Source of the DNA: Steroidobacteraceae bacterium
Lineage (GTDB): Bacteria > Pseudomonadota > Gammaproteobacteria > Steroidobacterales > Steroidobacteraceae
Reading direction: 5' to 3'
DNA length: 26,801 bases
Assembly (NCBI GenBank): GCA_025927665.1
Contig: JAICKZ010000004.1
Span: forward strand, 1 to 26,801
Under the pieces are notes generated by a model. That model did not search any database and was not told the DNA's origin. It saw only the letters and a program-made list of their open reading frames with translations. Position numbers and translations under genes: made by a program. Below are positions 17,341 to 24,410 of this stretch, piece after piece (positions within the stretch are counted from its first letter, which is position 1; each line of letters starts with the position of its first letter).

Positions 17341-17703
17341 TTAACCAACAGCCTTGAGCTGCTCGACAATTTGATCTGCAGTGTAAGGTTTGGTGACATA
17401 GCCCTTGCCGCCTTGCATCTGCGCCCACATCTTGTCGGCTTTTTGTGCCTTACTGGTGACAAACACCACTGGAATGGCTTTAGTTGCAGTGTTGTTGGAC
17501 AACTCGCGTGTTGCAGCGAAACCGTCCATCTCCGGCATAATGACATCCATAAAAATGACATTGGGCTTTTCTGACAAAGCTTTTTTAACCGCTTCGCTTC
17601 CAGATGTTGCCGTTGATACTACGCAACCTGCGTCACTGAGAATGTTTTTCAAGTTCTGCAATTCAGCAGGTGAATCATCGACAATTAATACTTTGCTTAC
17701 CAT
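17341..17703 (-). CDS. pilH: Single-domain response regulator of twitching motility
   Basis: PilH is a CheY-like receiver phosphorylated by ChpA; in Pseudomonas it counteracts PilG and favours pilus retraction. The 120 residues are one receiver domain: acidic pair Asp9/Asp10 in IVDDSPAE, phospho-acceptor Asp53 in FMDVIMPEMDGF, Thr83 in FVTSK, and Lys105 in GYVTKPYT. The segment KADKMWAQMQGGKGYVTKPY is characteristic of PilH and separates it from PilG. ATG 17703 has GGAG eight bases upstream. It lies 53 bases after the pilG-like gene and two bases before pilI. Confidence 0.95.
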   Translation of the reverse strand: MVSKVLIVDDSPAELQNLKNILSDAGCVVSTATSGSEAVKKALSEKPNVIFMDVIMPEMDGFAATRELSNNTATKAIPVVFVTSKAQKADKMWAQMQGGKGYVTKPYTADQIVEQLKAVG

Positions 17704-17756
17704 GATGTTGACTCCTAAACAGATTGTTTGAGTGATAAAGAGTTGTGGAAATAAAC

Positions 17757-18569
17757 TTAAAGAGCGCGCACAGAAGCTGGATCCGGAACCATTGGCAATC
17801 CAGGCTTCTCTGCAATGGCGGTCCGTTGCACACGAAACTTGTCCAATACCTCGATCAAACGACGAAACTCAACTGGCTTGGTCAAATAGGAATCACATCC
17901 AGCCAGTGAACCTTTGACACGATCGAAGGGCGAGGCTTTGCTGGTTAACATGACGACTGGAACCGTATTTTTTTGACGATTCTTCTTGATGGTTTTGCAT
18001 ATCTGGTAGCCATCAGCACCTGGCAACATCACATCCAGAAATACCAGATCAATATTGTTTTGTGACAACGCATGCAAGCCTGCCTCACCACTGTCGGCAA
18101 CAAACACTTGCACACCTTGCTCGCCAAGCGCCAACTCCAACTGTTTACGTACAGTGGCACTGTCATCAATGACCAGCACACGAGCGCCATGCAAGTTGCC
18201 CGTGACAATGGTGGCCGCCTTCTTGCGGTTTGGATTGCCCTTTGGGTTAAGACACATATCTGCCTTACCCAAGGCAGTAAGCAGCTTCATAGAGTTAAGC
18301 GGACGTTGAATCCATATTTGACCATCATCAGCTACGGCTGTCTTTGATACTAAAATACCAATGACATTACGGCGTTGCTGCCGCAGTGTCTGCCATAACG
18401 TCACTGCTGTATGGTTATCCGCGTCGATAATAAATAATTCTGCGTGAGAATATTGTTCGGTATTTTCTGCAAGCTTGTAAGCCAAACCACGAGCTGATAC
18501 GACGTCCATAAAGCTACGTACCATATAAACTTCCGTTACGGGCAACCGCATTAACGCAACGCAAGTCAT
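17757..18569 (-). CDS. pilG: PilG-type response regulator with an extra N-terminal pseudo-receiver-like domain
   Basis: PilG is the ChpA-controlled receiver that promotes pilus extension. Here the receiver is the C-terminal half of a 270-residue protein: RVLVIDDSATVRKQLE (130-145, Asp135/Asp136), phospho-acceptor Asp179 in FLDVMLPGADGYQI, Thr209 in MLTSK, Lys231 in YLTKP. The usual PilG is about 130 residues. The added N-terminal part (1-110) has an alternating strand-helix pattern, ELFIIDADNH (44-53), GILVSKT and IQRPLNSMKLLTAL (87-100). These fall where the Asp, Thr and Lys-Pro of a receiver would be, but Lys is replaced by Arg, suggesting a degenerate receiver. ATG 18569 has GGGAG six bases upstream. 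It is the first gene of the operon; its promoter must lie in the large spacer to the right, or within it. Confidence 0.85.
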   Translation of the reverse strand: MTCVALMRLPVTEVYMVRSFMDVVSARGLAYKLAENTEQYSHAELFIIDADNHTAVTLWQTLRQQRRNVIGILVSKTAVADDGQIWIQRPLNSMKLLTALGKADMCLNPKGNPNRKKAATIVTGNLHGARVLVIDDSATVRKQLELALGEQGVQVFVADSGEAGLHALSQNNIDLVFLDVMLPGADGYQICKTIKKNRQKNTVPVVMLTSKASPFDRVKGSLAGCDSYLTKPVEFRRLIEVLDKFRVQRTAIAEKPGLPMVPDPASVRAL

Positions 18570-19275
18570 GCATTACTCCCGTACAGGTTTGCACCCGATG
18601 TGCGCACTAAGATGATCATTCGAAACTCCGAGCGGTTTGAAAAGCGAATCTACAAAATTCACACTACTAACTGCTGACATAGTTAGCCTTTAACTACTCA
18701 AGCGACGAAGTTAACGGCTTACGTGCAATGTAATGACCACGAATATCGTGACGGACGTCTGGTATCCAAACCTTTTTTACGATGTAAAAAGAATCCACTC
18801 GCAAACACTTAGTCCTATTGCTGAAAAAGTTACGAGAAAAGCACCATGAATATATTTTTATAATTTTTTATTGCTTGATGATGATAAAGACACTTCGGAT
18901 TGTGCGTATATTTATAAACCATAAAAATCAGCAATCAAAAATATAACTGATTCATTACTGCAAGTCCGTTATCGCCCTGCTCTATGATTGCGCATGATGA
19001 TTTGCTTCTCTTTTCAATAACATTCGGAAGCACATGTGATGTCGTGAAAACATCTTGCATGCCACTTGTCAGAGATTTTTTAACGACACGATAAATCGAT
19101 AATTTCAGAGCAAAGAGTTCATTTTCAGGGGTCACATTATTGATCTCGATACCATTAACTTTCTATGTCAGTAATTACTCATAGCTACAATGTAAATGGC
19201 GAGATTTTAAACAAGTACTCAAATTGATCACGTCTACGATAAACTAAGCTTCCTATGTTTATCAGATGATTGAAC
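18570..19275. other. Long AT-rich intergenic region between pilG and the PhzF-family gene
   Basis: This 706-base spacer separates divergent transcription units and must hold both promoters. Bases about 18840-18960 are strongly AT-rich. A short A/T hairpin CTTTTTTAC-GAT-GTAAAAAG is at 18772-18791. An open frame on the minus strand (19135-18935, 66 codons) has no ribosome site and no recognisable motif, so I do not call it a gene. A small RNA could hide here, but nothing in the sequence proves one. Confidence 0.4.
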
Positions 19276-20061
19276 GTGCGTACCAAAATATTCCAAGTCG
19301 ACGCGTTTGCGACCCAACTATTTTCCGGCAACCCGGCGGCAGTAATACCAATAGAAAAATTTCCGGAACAATCGTTGATGCAGGCGATTGCAGCAGAAAA
19401 CAATTTGGCTGAGACGGCTTTTATCGTCCGCGACGATACTGATTATCATATTCGCTGGTTTACTCCTACAGTAGAGGTTCCACTGTGCGGCCACGCTACG
19501 CTTGCGAGCGCTGCAGTTGTAATGGAACGACTTGAACCCGGACGCGAACAGGTGGTTTTTCATTCCATGAGCGGAAGATTGCCGGTTATCAAAACATTAA
19601 ATGGCTATATGATGGATTTCCCGGCACGTCACTCAACCATCGTCAAACCACCGCCCGACCTAATTGCTGCAATTGGTCTTACGCCTATTGAAGTCGTTGC
19701 CGACGCATTTAACTACCTCGTACTTCTTGAGGATGCGGAGTTGATCCGTAAGCTGTCTCCAGATTTAAATGTGATCGCAACACTTGATCGCAGTGGCGTC
19801 ATTGTCACTGCAAGAGGTGATCAACGTTATGATTTCATCAGCCGTTACTTTGCTCCAGCAAAAGGAATCCCTGAAGATCCCGTGACCGGTGGTGCGCATT
19901 GCGCGCTTGCTCCTTACTGGGCGCAAAAATTGGGGAGGACAGAATTCCATGCCTATCAAGCTTCCAGACGCGGTGGTGAAATTCGGTGCCGATTTCGAGG
20001 TGATCGGGTTGAACTCGAAGGTGCGTGTATCTTCTATCTGGAAGGACAAGTGGAGATCTAA
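19276..20061 (+). CDS. PhzF-family isomerase / epimerase-like protein
   Basis: PhzF-type proteins share the diaminopimelate epimerase fold; PhzF itself isomerises a phenazine precursor, but most relatives have unknown substrates. The protein (261 residues from GTG 19276) starts RTKIFQVDAFATQLFSGNPAAV, contains the catalytic-glutamate motif NNLAETAF (Glu46), FTPTVEVPLCGHATLAS (His73), and DPVTGGAHCALAPYW with the conserved Asp near residue 200. These match the PhzF active-site residues Glu45, His74 and Asp208 in order. No ATG is in frame near the N-terminus; GTG 19276 gives the usual family start, and TTG 19270 is the alternative. Neither has a clear ribosome site. A GFA-type gene follows two bases after the stop. 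No phenazine genes are nearby, so phenazine synthesis is not implied. Confidence 0.9.
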   Translation: MRTKIFQVDAFATQLFSGNPAAVIPIEKFPEQSLMQAIAAENNLAETAFIVRDDTDYHIRWFTPTVEVPLCGHATLASAAVVMERLEPGREQVVFHSMSGRLPVIKTLNGYMMDFPARHSTIVKPPPDLIAAIGLTPIEVVADAFNYLVLLEDAELIRKLSPDLNVIATLDRSGVIVTARGDQRYDFISRYFAPAKGIPEDPVTGGAHCALAPYWAQKLGRTEFHAYQASRRGGEIRCRFRGDRVELEGACIFYLEGQVEI

Positions 20062-20063
20062 AT

Positions 20064-20453
20064 ATGTGGCTTGGCTTCTGTCATTGTGGTGCGGTCAAAT
20101 TCAATGTCGATTACACAATCACTGAACTCACAACATGCGACTGCTCACTTTGCGTAAAGCGCAATGCAATTATGGCGAAAATCCCAGAGCATTCGCTTAC
20201 TGTTTTACAGGGTCAAGAATTATTGACACTGTACGAATGGAATACTCGCCGAGCCAAACACTATTTTTGTTCCCGCTGTGGCGTTTACGTGTTTCATCGC
20301 AAGCGTGCTGCACCCGACCACTTCGGCGTCAACATCTTCTGCTTGAACGGTTTCGATGTCGCGTCAGTACCAGTGCGAGCTACGCAGGGAGCCAATATGT
20401 CGATCATAGATCCCAATGCGCGCGAAGAATGGCCTGGGCCACGTATCTTCTAG
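20064..20453 (+). CDS. GFA/CENP-V family zinc-binding protein
   Basis: The 129-residue product has the family's cysteine pattern: Cys6 and Cys8 (GFCHCGAVKF), Cys25, Cys27 and Cys30 (TTCDCSLCVKR), Cys69 and Cys72 (YFCSRCGVYVF). These bind two zinc ions in relatives named glutathione-dependent formaldehyde-activating (Gfa) enzymes. True Gfa activity is rare among such proteins, so only the family is called. ATG 20064 is two bases after the PhzF-family stop and has GGAG eight bases upstream (inside the previous gene's end), so the pair is translated together. A hairpin terminator shared with fusA follows at 20532. Confidence 0.9.
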   Translation: MWLGFCHCGAVKFNVDYTITELTTCDCSLCVKRNAIMAKIPEHSLTVLQGQELLTLYEWNTRRAKHYFCSRCGVYVFHRKRAAPDHFGVNIFCLNGFDVASVPVRATQGANMSIIDPNAREEWPGPRIF

Positions 20454-20531
20454 AAACTGGAAAACTATTTCCGTGTTGACGTTAGTAACACTTGAAAAGT
20501 AAGGGTATTGAAGCATCACGCGGTCCAAAAA

Positions 20532-20563
20532 AAATCCTCTACGACTTTCATCATAGAGGATTT
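20532..20563. terminator. Bidirectional hairpin terminator between the GFA gene and fusA
   Basis: AAATCCTCTA (20532-20541) and TAGAGGATTT (20554-20563) form a perfect 10-bp stem with a 12-base loop. In the fusA direction the stem is followed by an uninterrupted T-run (complement of the A-run at 20527-20534). In the plus direction it is followed by TTTCTTTTC. It lies 33 bases after the fusA stop and 78 bases after the GFA stop, so it can end both convergent transcripts. Confidence 0.9.
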
Positions 20564-20595
20564 CTTTTCAACAACCGAAGTTGAAGTTGTTGCAA

Positions 20596-22752
20596 TTAGC
20601 CGTTGGCAGCTGTTTTTGCTTTCGCCGCTTCTGCAATCACCACATCAGCCACATTCTTTGGCACCGGATCATAGTGCGAGAATTCCATGGTGTATGAGGC
20701 GCGACCACTGGTCATGCCACGCAGATGTCCGATATAGCCAAACATTTCTGATAATGGCACGGTTGCCACCACGGCGATATTGGTGCCACGTTCCAATTGC
20801 TCTTGAATCATGCCACGACGACGATTGATGTCACCAATTACATCGCCCAAGTAATCACCCGGAGTGACGGTTTCCACTCGCATCACCGGCTCCAACAGAA
20901 TCGGCGATGCTTTGCGAATGGCTTCGCGGAAGCACGCTTTACCCGCGATTTCGAAGGTCAATGCATTCGAGTCCACATCATGATAACTACCGTCGGTCAA
21001 GGTCGCACGGAAATCCACGGTGGGATAATGTGCCAACACACCATCTTCCTTTTGCATCTTCAAACCTTTTTCTACCGCAGGCACATACTCCTTCGGCACC
21101 GATCCACCCACAGTCTTATCAACAAACTCAAAGCCTTTACCGCGCTCCAATGGTTCAAAGGTAATCCACACTTCTGCGAATTGGCCTGCACCACCAGTTT
21201 GTTTTTTGTGCACGTACTGTTCGTCGATCTTCTTGGTGAAGGTTTCGCGATACGCCACTTGCGGCTGACCCATGACACCTTCCACACCGAACTCGGTACG
21301 AATACGGTCAAGCGTCACTTCAAGATGCAATTCGCCCATGCCACGCAAAATGGTCTGGCCGGTTTCACGATCTGTTTCCAGATGTAACGATGGATCGGCG
21401 CGAACCATCTTGCCGAGTGCGGCATTGAATTTTTCCTGTTCCGATTTGTTTTTTGATTTCACTGACACGCTGATCACGGGGTCAGGGAAACGCATGCGTT
21501 CCAGTACCACTGGATTGGTTGAGTCACACAAGGTGTCACCGGTTTCAGTTTCGGCCATCGACACAAGCGCGATGATATCACCGGCACGTGCTTCTTCAAT
21601 GGGATTGGCTTCTTTAGCAAACATTTCCACCATGCGGCCGATCTTTTCGCGCTTGCCGCGTGTGGAGTTTTGTACCGATGCGCCCTTGGTCAATATGCCC
21701 GAGTACACGCGTACGAATGTCAGTGCGCCGTAAGCATCGTTGATGACTTTAAACGCCAGTGCGGAGAACGGCTCATCATCGGAGCATTTGCGTACACCAA
21801 TAGGCTCACCATCGGCATCTACCGTGTTGATGGCCGCAACGTCAGTGGGCGCAGGTAAATAATCTACAACCGCATCCAACACCTGTTGTACACCTTTGTT
21901 CTTGTATGAAGATCCACACAGCACTAAATTAAAAGCCGACTTGAGCGTACCTTTGCGTAAGCAGGCCATCAGCACTTCCACTGAAGGATCGACGCCGTCA
22001 TTCAAATAAGCTTCCATCGCCGCATCATCTTGTTCCAAGCAGGTATCAATCAGCTCGGTACGATACTTGGCGATCTGGGCCAGAATGGCACGATCACTTG
22101 GTACAGTGATATTCATTTTGTCAGCAAGATCATCAGTAATGTCGAGGATTTGCCATTCCGCGTCCTTGTCATCGCTATCCCATACGTAGGCTTTCATCAA
22201 CACCAGATCAACCATGCCTTTGAAGTTATCTTCAGAACCAATTGGCAATTGAATTGGCAGTGGACGTGCACCCAAACGTTTCTTGATCATGTCCACACAG
22301 CGCATGAAATTGGCGCCGCTGCGATCCATCTTGTTTACATAGCAAATGCGCGGCACACCGTAATTATCGGCCAGGCGCCAGTTGGTTTCGGATTGCGGCT
22401 CTACACCCGCCACGCCGTCGAATACGACGACGGCACCGTCGAGTACACGCAAAGAACGATTCACCTCAATAGTGAAATCGACGTGCCCAGGAGTGTCGAT
22501 AAGATTGATCTTTTTGTTGCGCCAGAAAGCCGATACCGCCGCGGATTGAATGGTGATACCGCGCTTTTGCTCCTGTTCCAGGTAGTCGGTAGTGGTGGAC
22601 GTTTTCAGATCCTTGGTATCGTGAATATCAATGATCGTGTGTTTACGGCCGGTATAATAAAGAATACGTTCCGTGGTGGTGGTCTTACCCGCATCAACGT
22701 GGGCAATGATGCCGATGTTGCGGATATCAGCAAGCGGTGTAGTACGAGGCAT
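20596..22752 (-). CDS. fusA: Translation elongation factor G, stand-alone copy
   Basis: EF-G uses GTP to move tRNA and mRNA through the ribosome. The 718-residue protein is full length with all GTPase motifs: AHVDAGKTTT (17-26), RGITI in switch I (64-68), DTPGH (86-90), NKMD (140-143) and CGSSYKNKGVQ. The later domains follow, including ERGKGFEFVDKTVGGSVPKEYVPAVEKG and the C-terminal LRGMTSGRASYTMEFSHYDPVP. Switch I contains an unusual THR-rich stretch (DTKDLKTSTTTDYLEQEQ, 45-62) where housekeeping EF-G reads GAATMDWMEQEQ. The gene is not beside rpsL, rpsG or tuf, its normal company, so it may be a second, EF-G2-like copy. ATG 22752 has a modest GGA site. A promoter and a terminator are annotated separately. 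Confidence 0.95.
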   Translation of the reverse strand: MPRTTPLADIRNIGIIAHVDAGKTTTTERILYYTGRKHTIIDIHDTKDLKTSTTTDYLEQEQKRGITIQSAAVSAFWRNKKINLIDTPGHVDFTIEVNRSLRVLDGAVVVFDGVAGVEPQSETNWRLADNYGVPRICYVNKMDRSGANFMRCVDMIKKRLGARPLPIQLPIGSEDNFKGMVDLVLMKAYVWDSDDKDAEWQILDITDDLADKMNITVPSDRAILAQIAKYRTELIDTCLEQDDAAMEAYLNDGVDPSVEVLMACLRKGTLKSAFNLVLCGSSYKNKGVQQVLDAVVDYLPAPTDVAAINTVDADGEPIGVRKCSDDEPFSALAFKVINDAYGALTFVRVYSGILTKGASVQNSTRGKREKIGRMVEMFAKEANPIEEARAGDIIALVSMAETETGDTLCDSTNPVVLERMRFPDPVISVSVKSKNKSEQEKFNAALGKMVRADPSLHLETDRETGQTILRGMGELHLEVTLDRIRTEFGVEGVMGQPQVAYRETFTKKIDEQYVHKKQTGGAGQFAEVWITFEPLERGKGFEFVDKTVGGSVPKEYVPAVEKGLKMQKEDGVLAHYPTVDFRATLTDGSYHDVDSNALTFEIAGKACFREAIRKASPILLEPVMRVETVTPGDYLGDVIGDINRRRGMIQEQLERGTNIAVVATVPLSEMFGYIGHLRGMTSGRASYTMEFSHYDPVPKNVADVVIAEAAKAKTAANG

Positions 22753-22843
22753 GATTCATTTCCGTTACTAACAAAATGGTTTTTAAAGGCTTCGGATCGA
22801 CTGGAGCAAATAGCCCCCGACCCCGTATAAAGCAAGGCGCGGC

Positions 22844-22871
22844 ATTCTAGCGAAGTAGCGTGTACGAACAA
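22844..22871 (-). promoter_or_regulatory. Candidate sigma-70 promoter for fusA with GC-rich discriminator
   Basis: On the minus strand, TTGTTC (22871-22866) and TAGAAT (22849-22844) are 16 bases apart. The -10 matches consensus at five of six bases. The bases just after it, GCCGCGCC, form a GC-rich discriminator of the kind found at growth-rate and stringently controlled promoters of ribosome-related genes. The start of transcription would leave a leader of roughly 85 bases before ATG 22752. Confidence 0.6.
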
Positions 22872-23155
22872 GAGAAAAATGCGCTTATGTCCATGAAAAA
22901 TGCGATTTTTTCTGAAAACAAGGCCAATTGGGGGGCTTCAGCCAAGGTCCGAGGCGTGGTCGTTGCGCAAACCATCGCTATTTGTGATTGATACGTCAAC
23001 ATTGCCCTGGAATACTCATGCATGCATTTTCATCAGTGACGGCATCGGAACGGGTATTTAGGAACCCAGAAATGGTAAGAGCCGCAAAACCAATTTGAAA
23101 TACTCGATCTGTTTCTGCTTGATTTTCAGACTTACCTTTGCTTCTACAGTTGCCT

Positions 23156-23183
23156 TTGAAATGGGTGTAGCAAGGACAATACT
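23156..23183 (+). promoter_or_regulatory. Weak promoter candidate for the YkgJ-type gene
   Basis: TTGAAA (23156-23161) and AATACT (23178-23183) are 16 bases apart; the -10 is only four of six. If used, transcription would begin near 23190, which favours the ATG at 23226 over the TTG at 23202 as the gene's start. Confidence 0.3.
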
Positions 23184-23225
23184 GGAAACTCGGACATCGT
23201 ATTGAAATTTCACTTCATCCATACC

Positions 23226-23879
23226 ATGCATCAACTTTCTTCAACTTCATCAGCAACTCATATCAATGCCGGTTCCTTCGGCCTTTGGTTGAAACAAGCA
23301 CGCGATGCATTACGCGGCAATGGCGGCATGGATGTCCCTTGCGGCGAATGCGTTGGTTGCTGCACTTCATCTTATTCAATTTTGTTACGACCACATGACA
23401 CTGCTCTGGATATTGTACCGGTACAGTTTCTTTCTGGCGTGAGAGGGATGGCTTATCCACACGCTAAGATGAATCCATTAGAAAACGGTCATTGCCCAAT
23501 GTTCAAAGCGGGCTGCTGTTCAATCTATTCAATGCGGCCACAAACTTGTCTGGATTATGACTGCCGCATATTCGCTGCAGCGGGCATTGATGCAGGCGAA
23601 ACTCGACCGATCATCAACAAACGCATCAACGAATGGCAATTTGATTACGCCTCGGCAGAAGATCGTGACGCTCACGAGGCGATTAAAGCAGCCGCCGCGT
23701 TTATTACAAAACATACGAAGTCTTTCCCGACTGAACACGCGTTCACCAATCCGTCGGCCATCGCAGTACTTTCCATCAAGGTCTACGAACTATTCGTTGG
23801 TCTTGTTCACATTCAAGATGAAGTGAGTTTTATAACACGCATCATTGAGGCCAGCCGAAAATTTGACGCCATGTTTTGA
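23226..23879 (+). CDS. CxxCxxCC (YkgJ-type) putative metal-binding protein
   Basis: This 217-residue protein carries the cluster Cys39-xx-Cys42-xx-Cys45-Cys46 in VPCGECVGCCTSS, the mark of the YkgJ/UPF0153 family, thought to bind zinc or an Fe-S cluster. Further cysteines typical of the family follow: HCPMF, GCCSIY and TCLDYDCR. No catalytic function is established for the family. ATG 23226 is chosen; a TTG at 23202 in frame would add eight residues. Neither has a clear ribosome site. The gene is monocistronic as far as the window shows: it is divergent from fusA and 450 bases from the next ORF. Confidence 0.85.
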   Translation: MHQLSSTSSATHINAGSFGLWLKQARDALRGNGGMDVPCGECVGCCTSSYSILLRPHDTALDIVPVQFLSGVRGMAYPHAKMNPLENGHCPMFKAGCCSIYSMRPQTCLDYDCRIFAAAGIDAGETRPIINKRINEWQFDYASAEDRDAHEAIKAAAAFITKHTKSFPTEHAFTNPSAIAVLSIKVYELFVGLVHIQDEVSFITRIIEASRKFDAMF

Positions 23880-24128
23880 TCGACAATGACTTGTCTGTCA
23901 TCAGCAACACTTACGTTGCCCATTACTAACCCGTTATTTCACACCAATATTTGTTTGTCGTATCAGTCGCAGATATCTCAGATGCCGCGAACACATTGCG
24001 GCAAGTTACACAAAAATATTTACATTGCGTTGGGCAATGAGTTTCGCATTGGTGCAGCGATGCAAAGCGACAACTAATAGTTTTCACTGTCATATAAAAA
24101 TTATTTTTTTATGAGTTTGTTTACTTAA

Positions 24129-24156
24129 TTATCTCCACAGATTGTTTTGTGGATAA
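24129..24156. repeat. Dyad containing a perfect DnaA-box sequence
   Basis: TTATCTCCACA (24129-24139) faces TGTGGATAA (24148-24156), which is the exact complement of the consensus DnaA box TTATCCACA. The left arm is the same box with one extra T. A lone box pair is not an origin. It could be a chance match, a DnaA titration or regulatory site, or simply an operator dyad. Confidence 0.45.
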
Positions 24157-24235
24157 CTAGTCGTAAGTCGTACATTGCAACCAAGGGTTTCCGCAATATT
24201 CTTTGTGATGCTGGTTGCATACAGTGTCTTTACGC

Positions 24236-24271
24236 GATGTTGTTTCAACTTATCTTCTTCTGAACAACATC
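24236..24271. repeat. Inverted repeat upstream of leader ORF and flavoprotein
   Basis: GATGTTGTTTCA (24236-24247) and TGAACAACATC (24261-24271) pair over 11 bases with one bulged T and a 13-base loop. Shorter outer arms ACAGT (24221-24225) and ACTGT (24275-24279) can extend the structure. There is no T-run, so it is more likely an operator or a mRNA leader structure than a terminator. It lies about 58 bases before the leader ORF at 24330. Confidence 0.55.
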
Positions 24272-24329
24272 TTTACTGTGTGACCAAATTTATATTTGTA
24301 TGGTGATGCGTAACGCTAGGAGCTTGAGT

Positions 24330-24410
24330 ATGACGGCGCTGGACTTGCCTTACCAACCATATGATTTTCGATTGCGGTTGCATCACATTGGGTTGGTAAT
24401 TTTTTTATGA
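24330..24410 (+). CDS. 26-codon leader ORF, translationally coupled to the flavoprotein
   Basis: ATG 24330 is preceded by a strong ribosome site AGGAG at 24318-24322, seven bases away, the best in this region. It opens a 26-codon frame (begins MTALDLPYQPYDF, ends HHIGLVIFL). Its TGA at 24408-24410 overlaps the flavoprotein ATG at 24407 (ATGA). The flavoprotein start itself has only a T-run upstream and no ribosome site, so ribosomes probably reach it by reinitiation after this ORF. The peptide has no recognised family. It may be only a coupling leader or a real small protein, or the remnant of a longer gene. Confidence 0.5.
   Translation: MTALDLPYQPYDFRLRLHHIGLVIFL

Larger units (their letters stand above)
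22753..23225. other. Divergent intergenic region fusA / YkgJ-type gene
   Basis: The 473-base spacer holds the leftward fusA promoter near 22844-22871 and a weak rightward candidate near 23156-23183. Between them (about 22880-23150) I see only scattered features, such as a run of G at 22932-22937 and a short palindrome ATGCATGCAT near 23022, and no gene, tRNA or strong hairpin. Confidence 0.4.
23880..24329. other. Regulatory-looking spacer upstream of the flavoprotein operon
   Basis: No credible gene lies in these 450 bases; an open frame at 23886-24077 lacks a ribosome site and family resemblance. The right half holds two dyads (24129-24156 and 24236-24271) and an AT-rich stretch at about 24100-24135. 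The promoter of the redox operon must lie here, but no sequence matches consensus well. I found no FNR-type TTGAT-N4-ATCAA site. Confidence 0.45.

Noticed and set aside
18935..19135. 66-codon open frame on the minus strand in the pilG-phzF spacer
   Set aside because: No ribosome site, no recognisable motif, and it sits in AT-rich non-coding sequence. It could be real but the sequence gives no support.
19276..20061. Phenazine biosynthesis gene phzF
   Set aside because: The family match is good, but no other phenazine genes are present and most PhzF-like proteins have other or unknown roles.
22030..22830. 266-codon open frame on the plus strand opposite fusA
   Set aside because: It is antisense to conserved EF-G coding; its length is explained by the codon use of the real gene on the other strand.
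23886..24077. 63-codon open frame on the plus strand after the YkgJ-type gene
   Set aside because: No ribosome site, low-complexity composition and no family resemblance; treated as chance.
24129..24156. Replication origin suggested by the DnaA-box dyad
   Set aside because: Only one perfect box and one imperfect copy, no DNA-unwinding repeats, and no dnaA, dnaN or gidA gene nearby.
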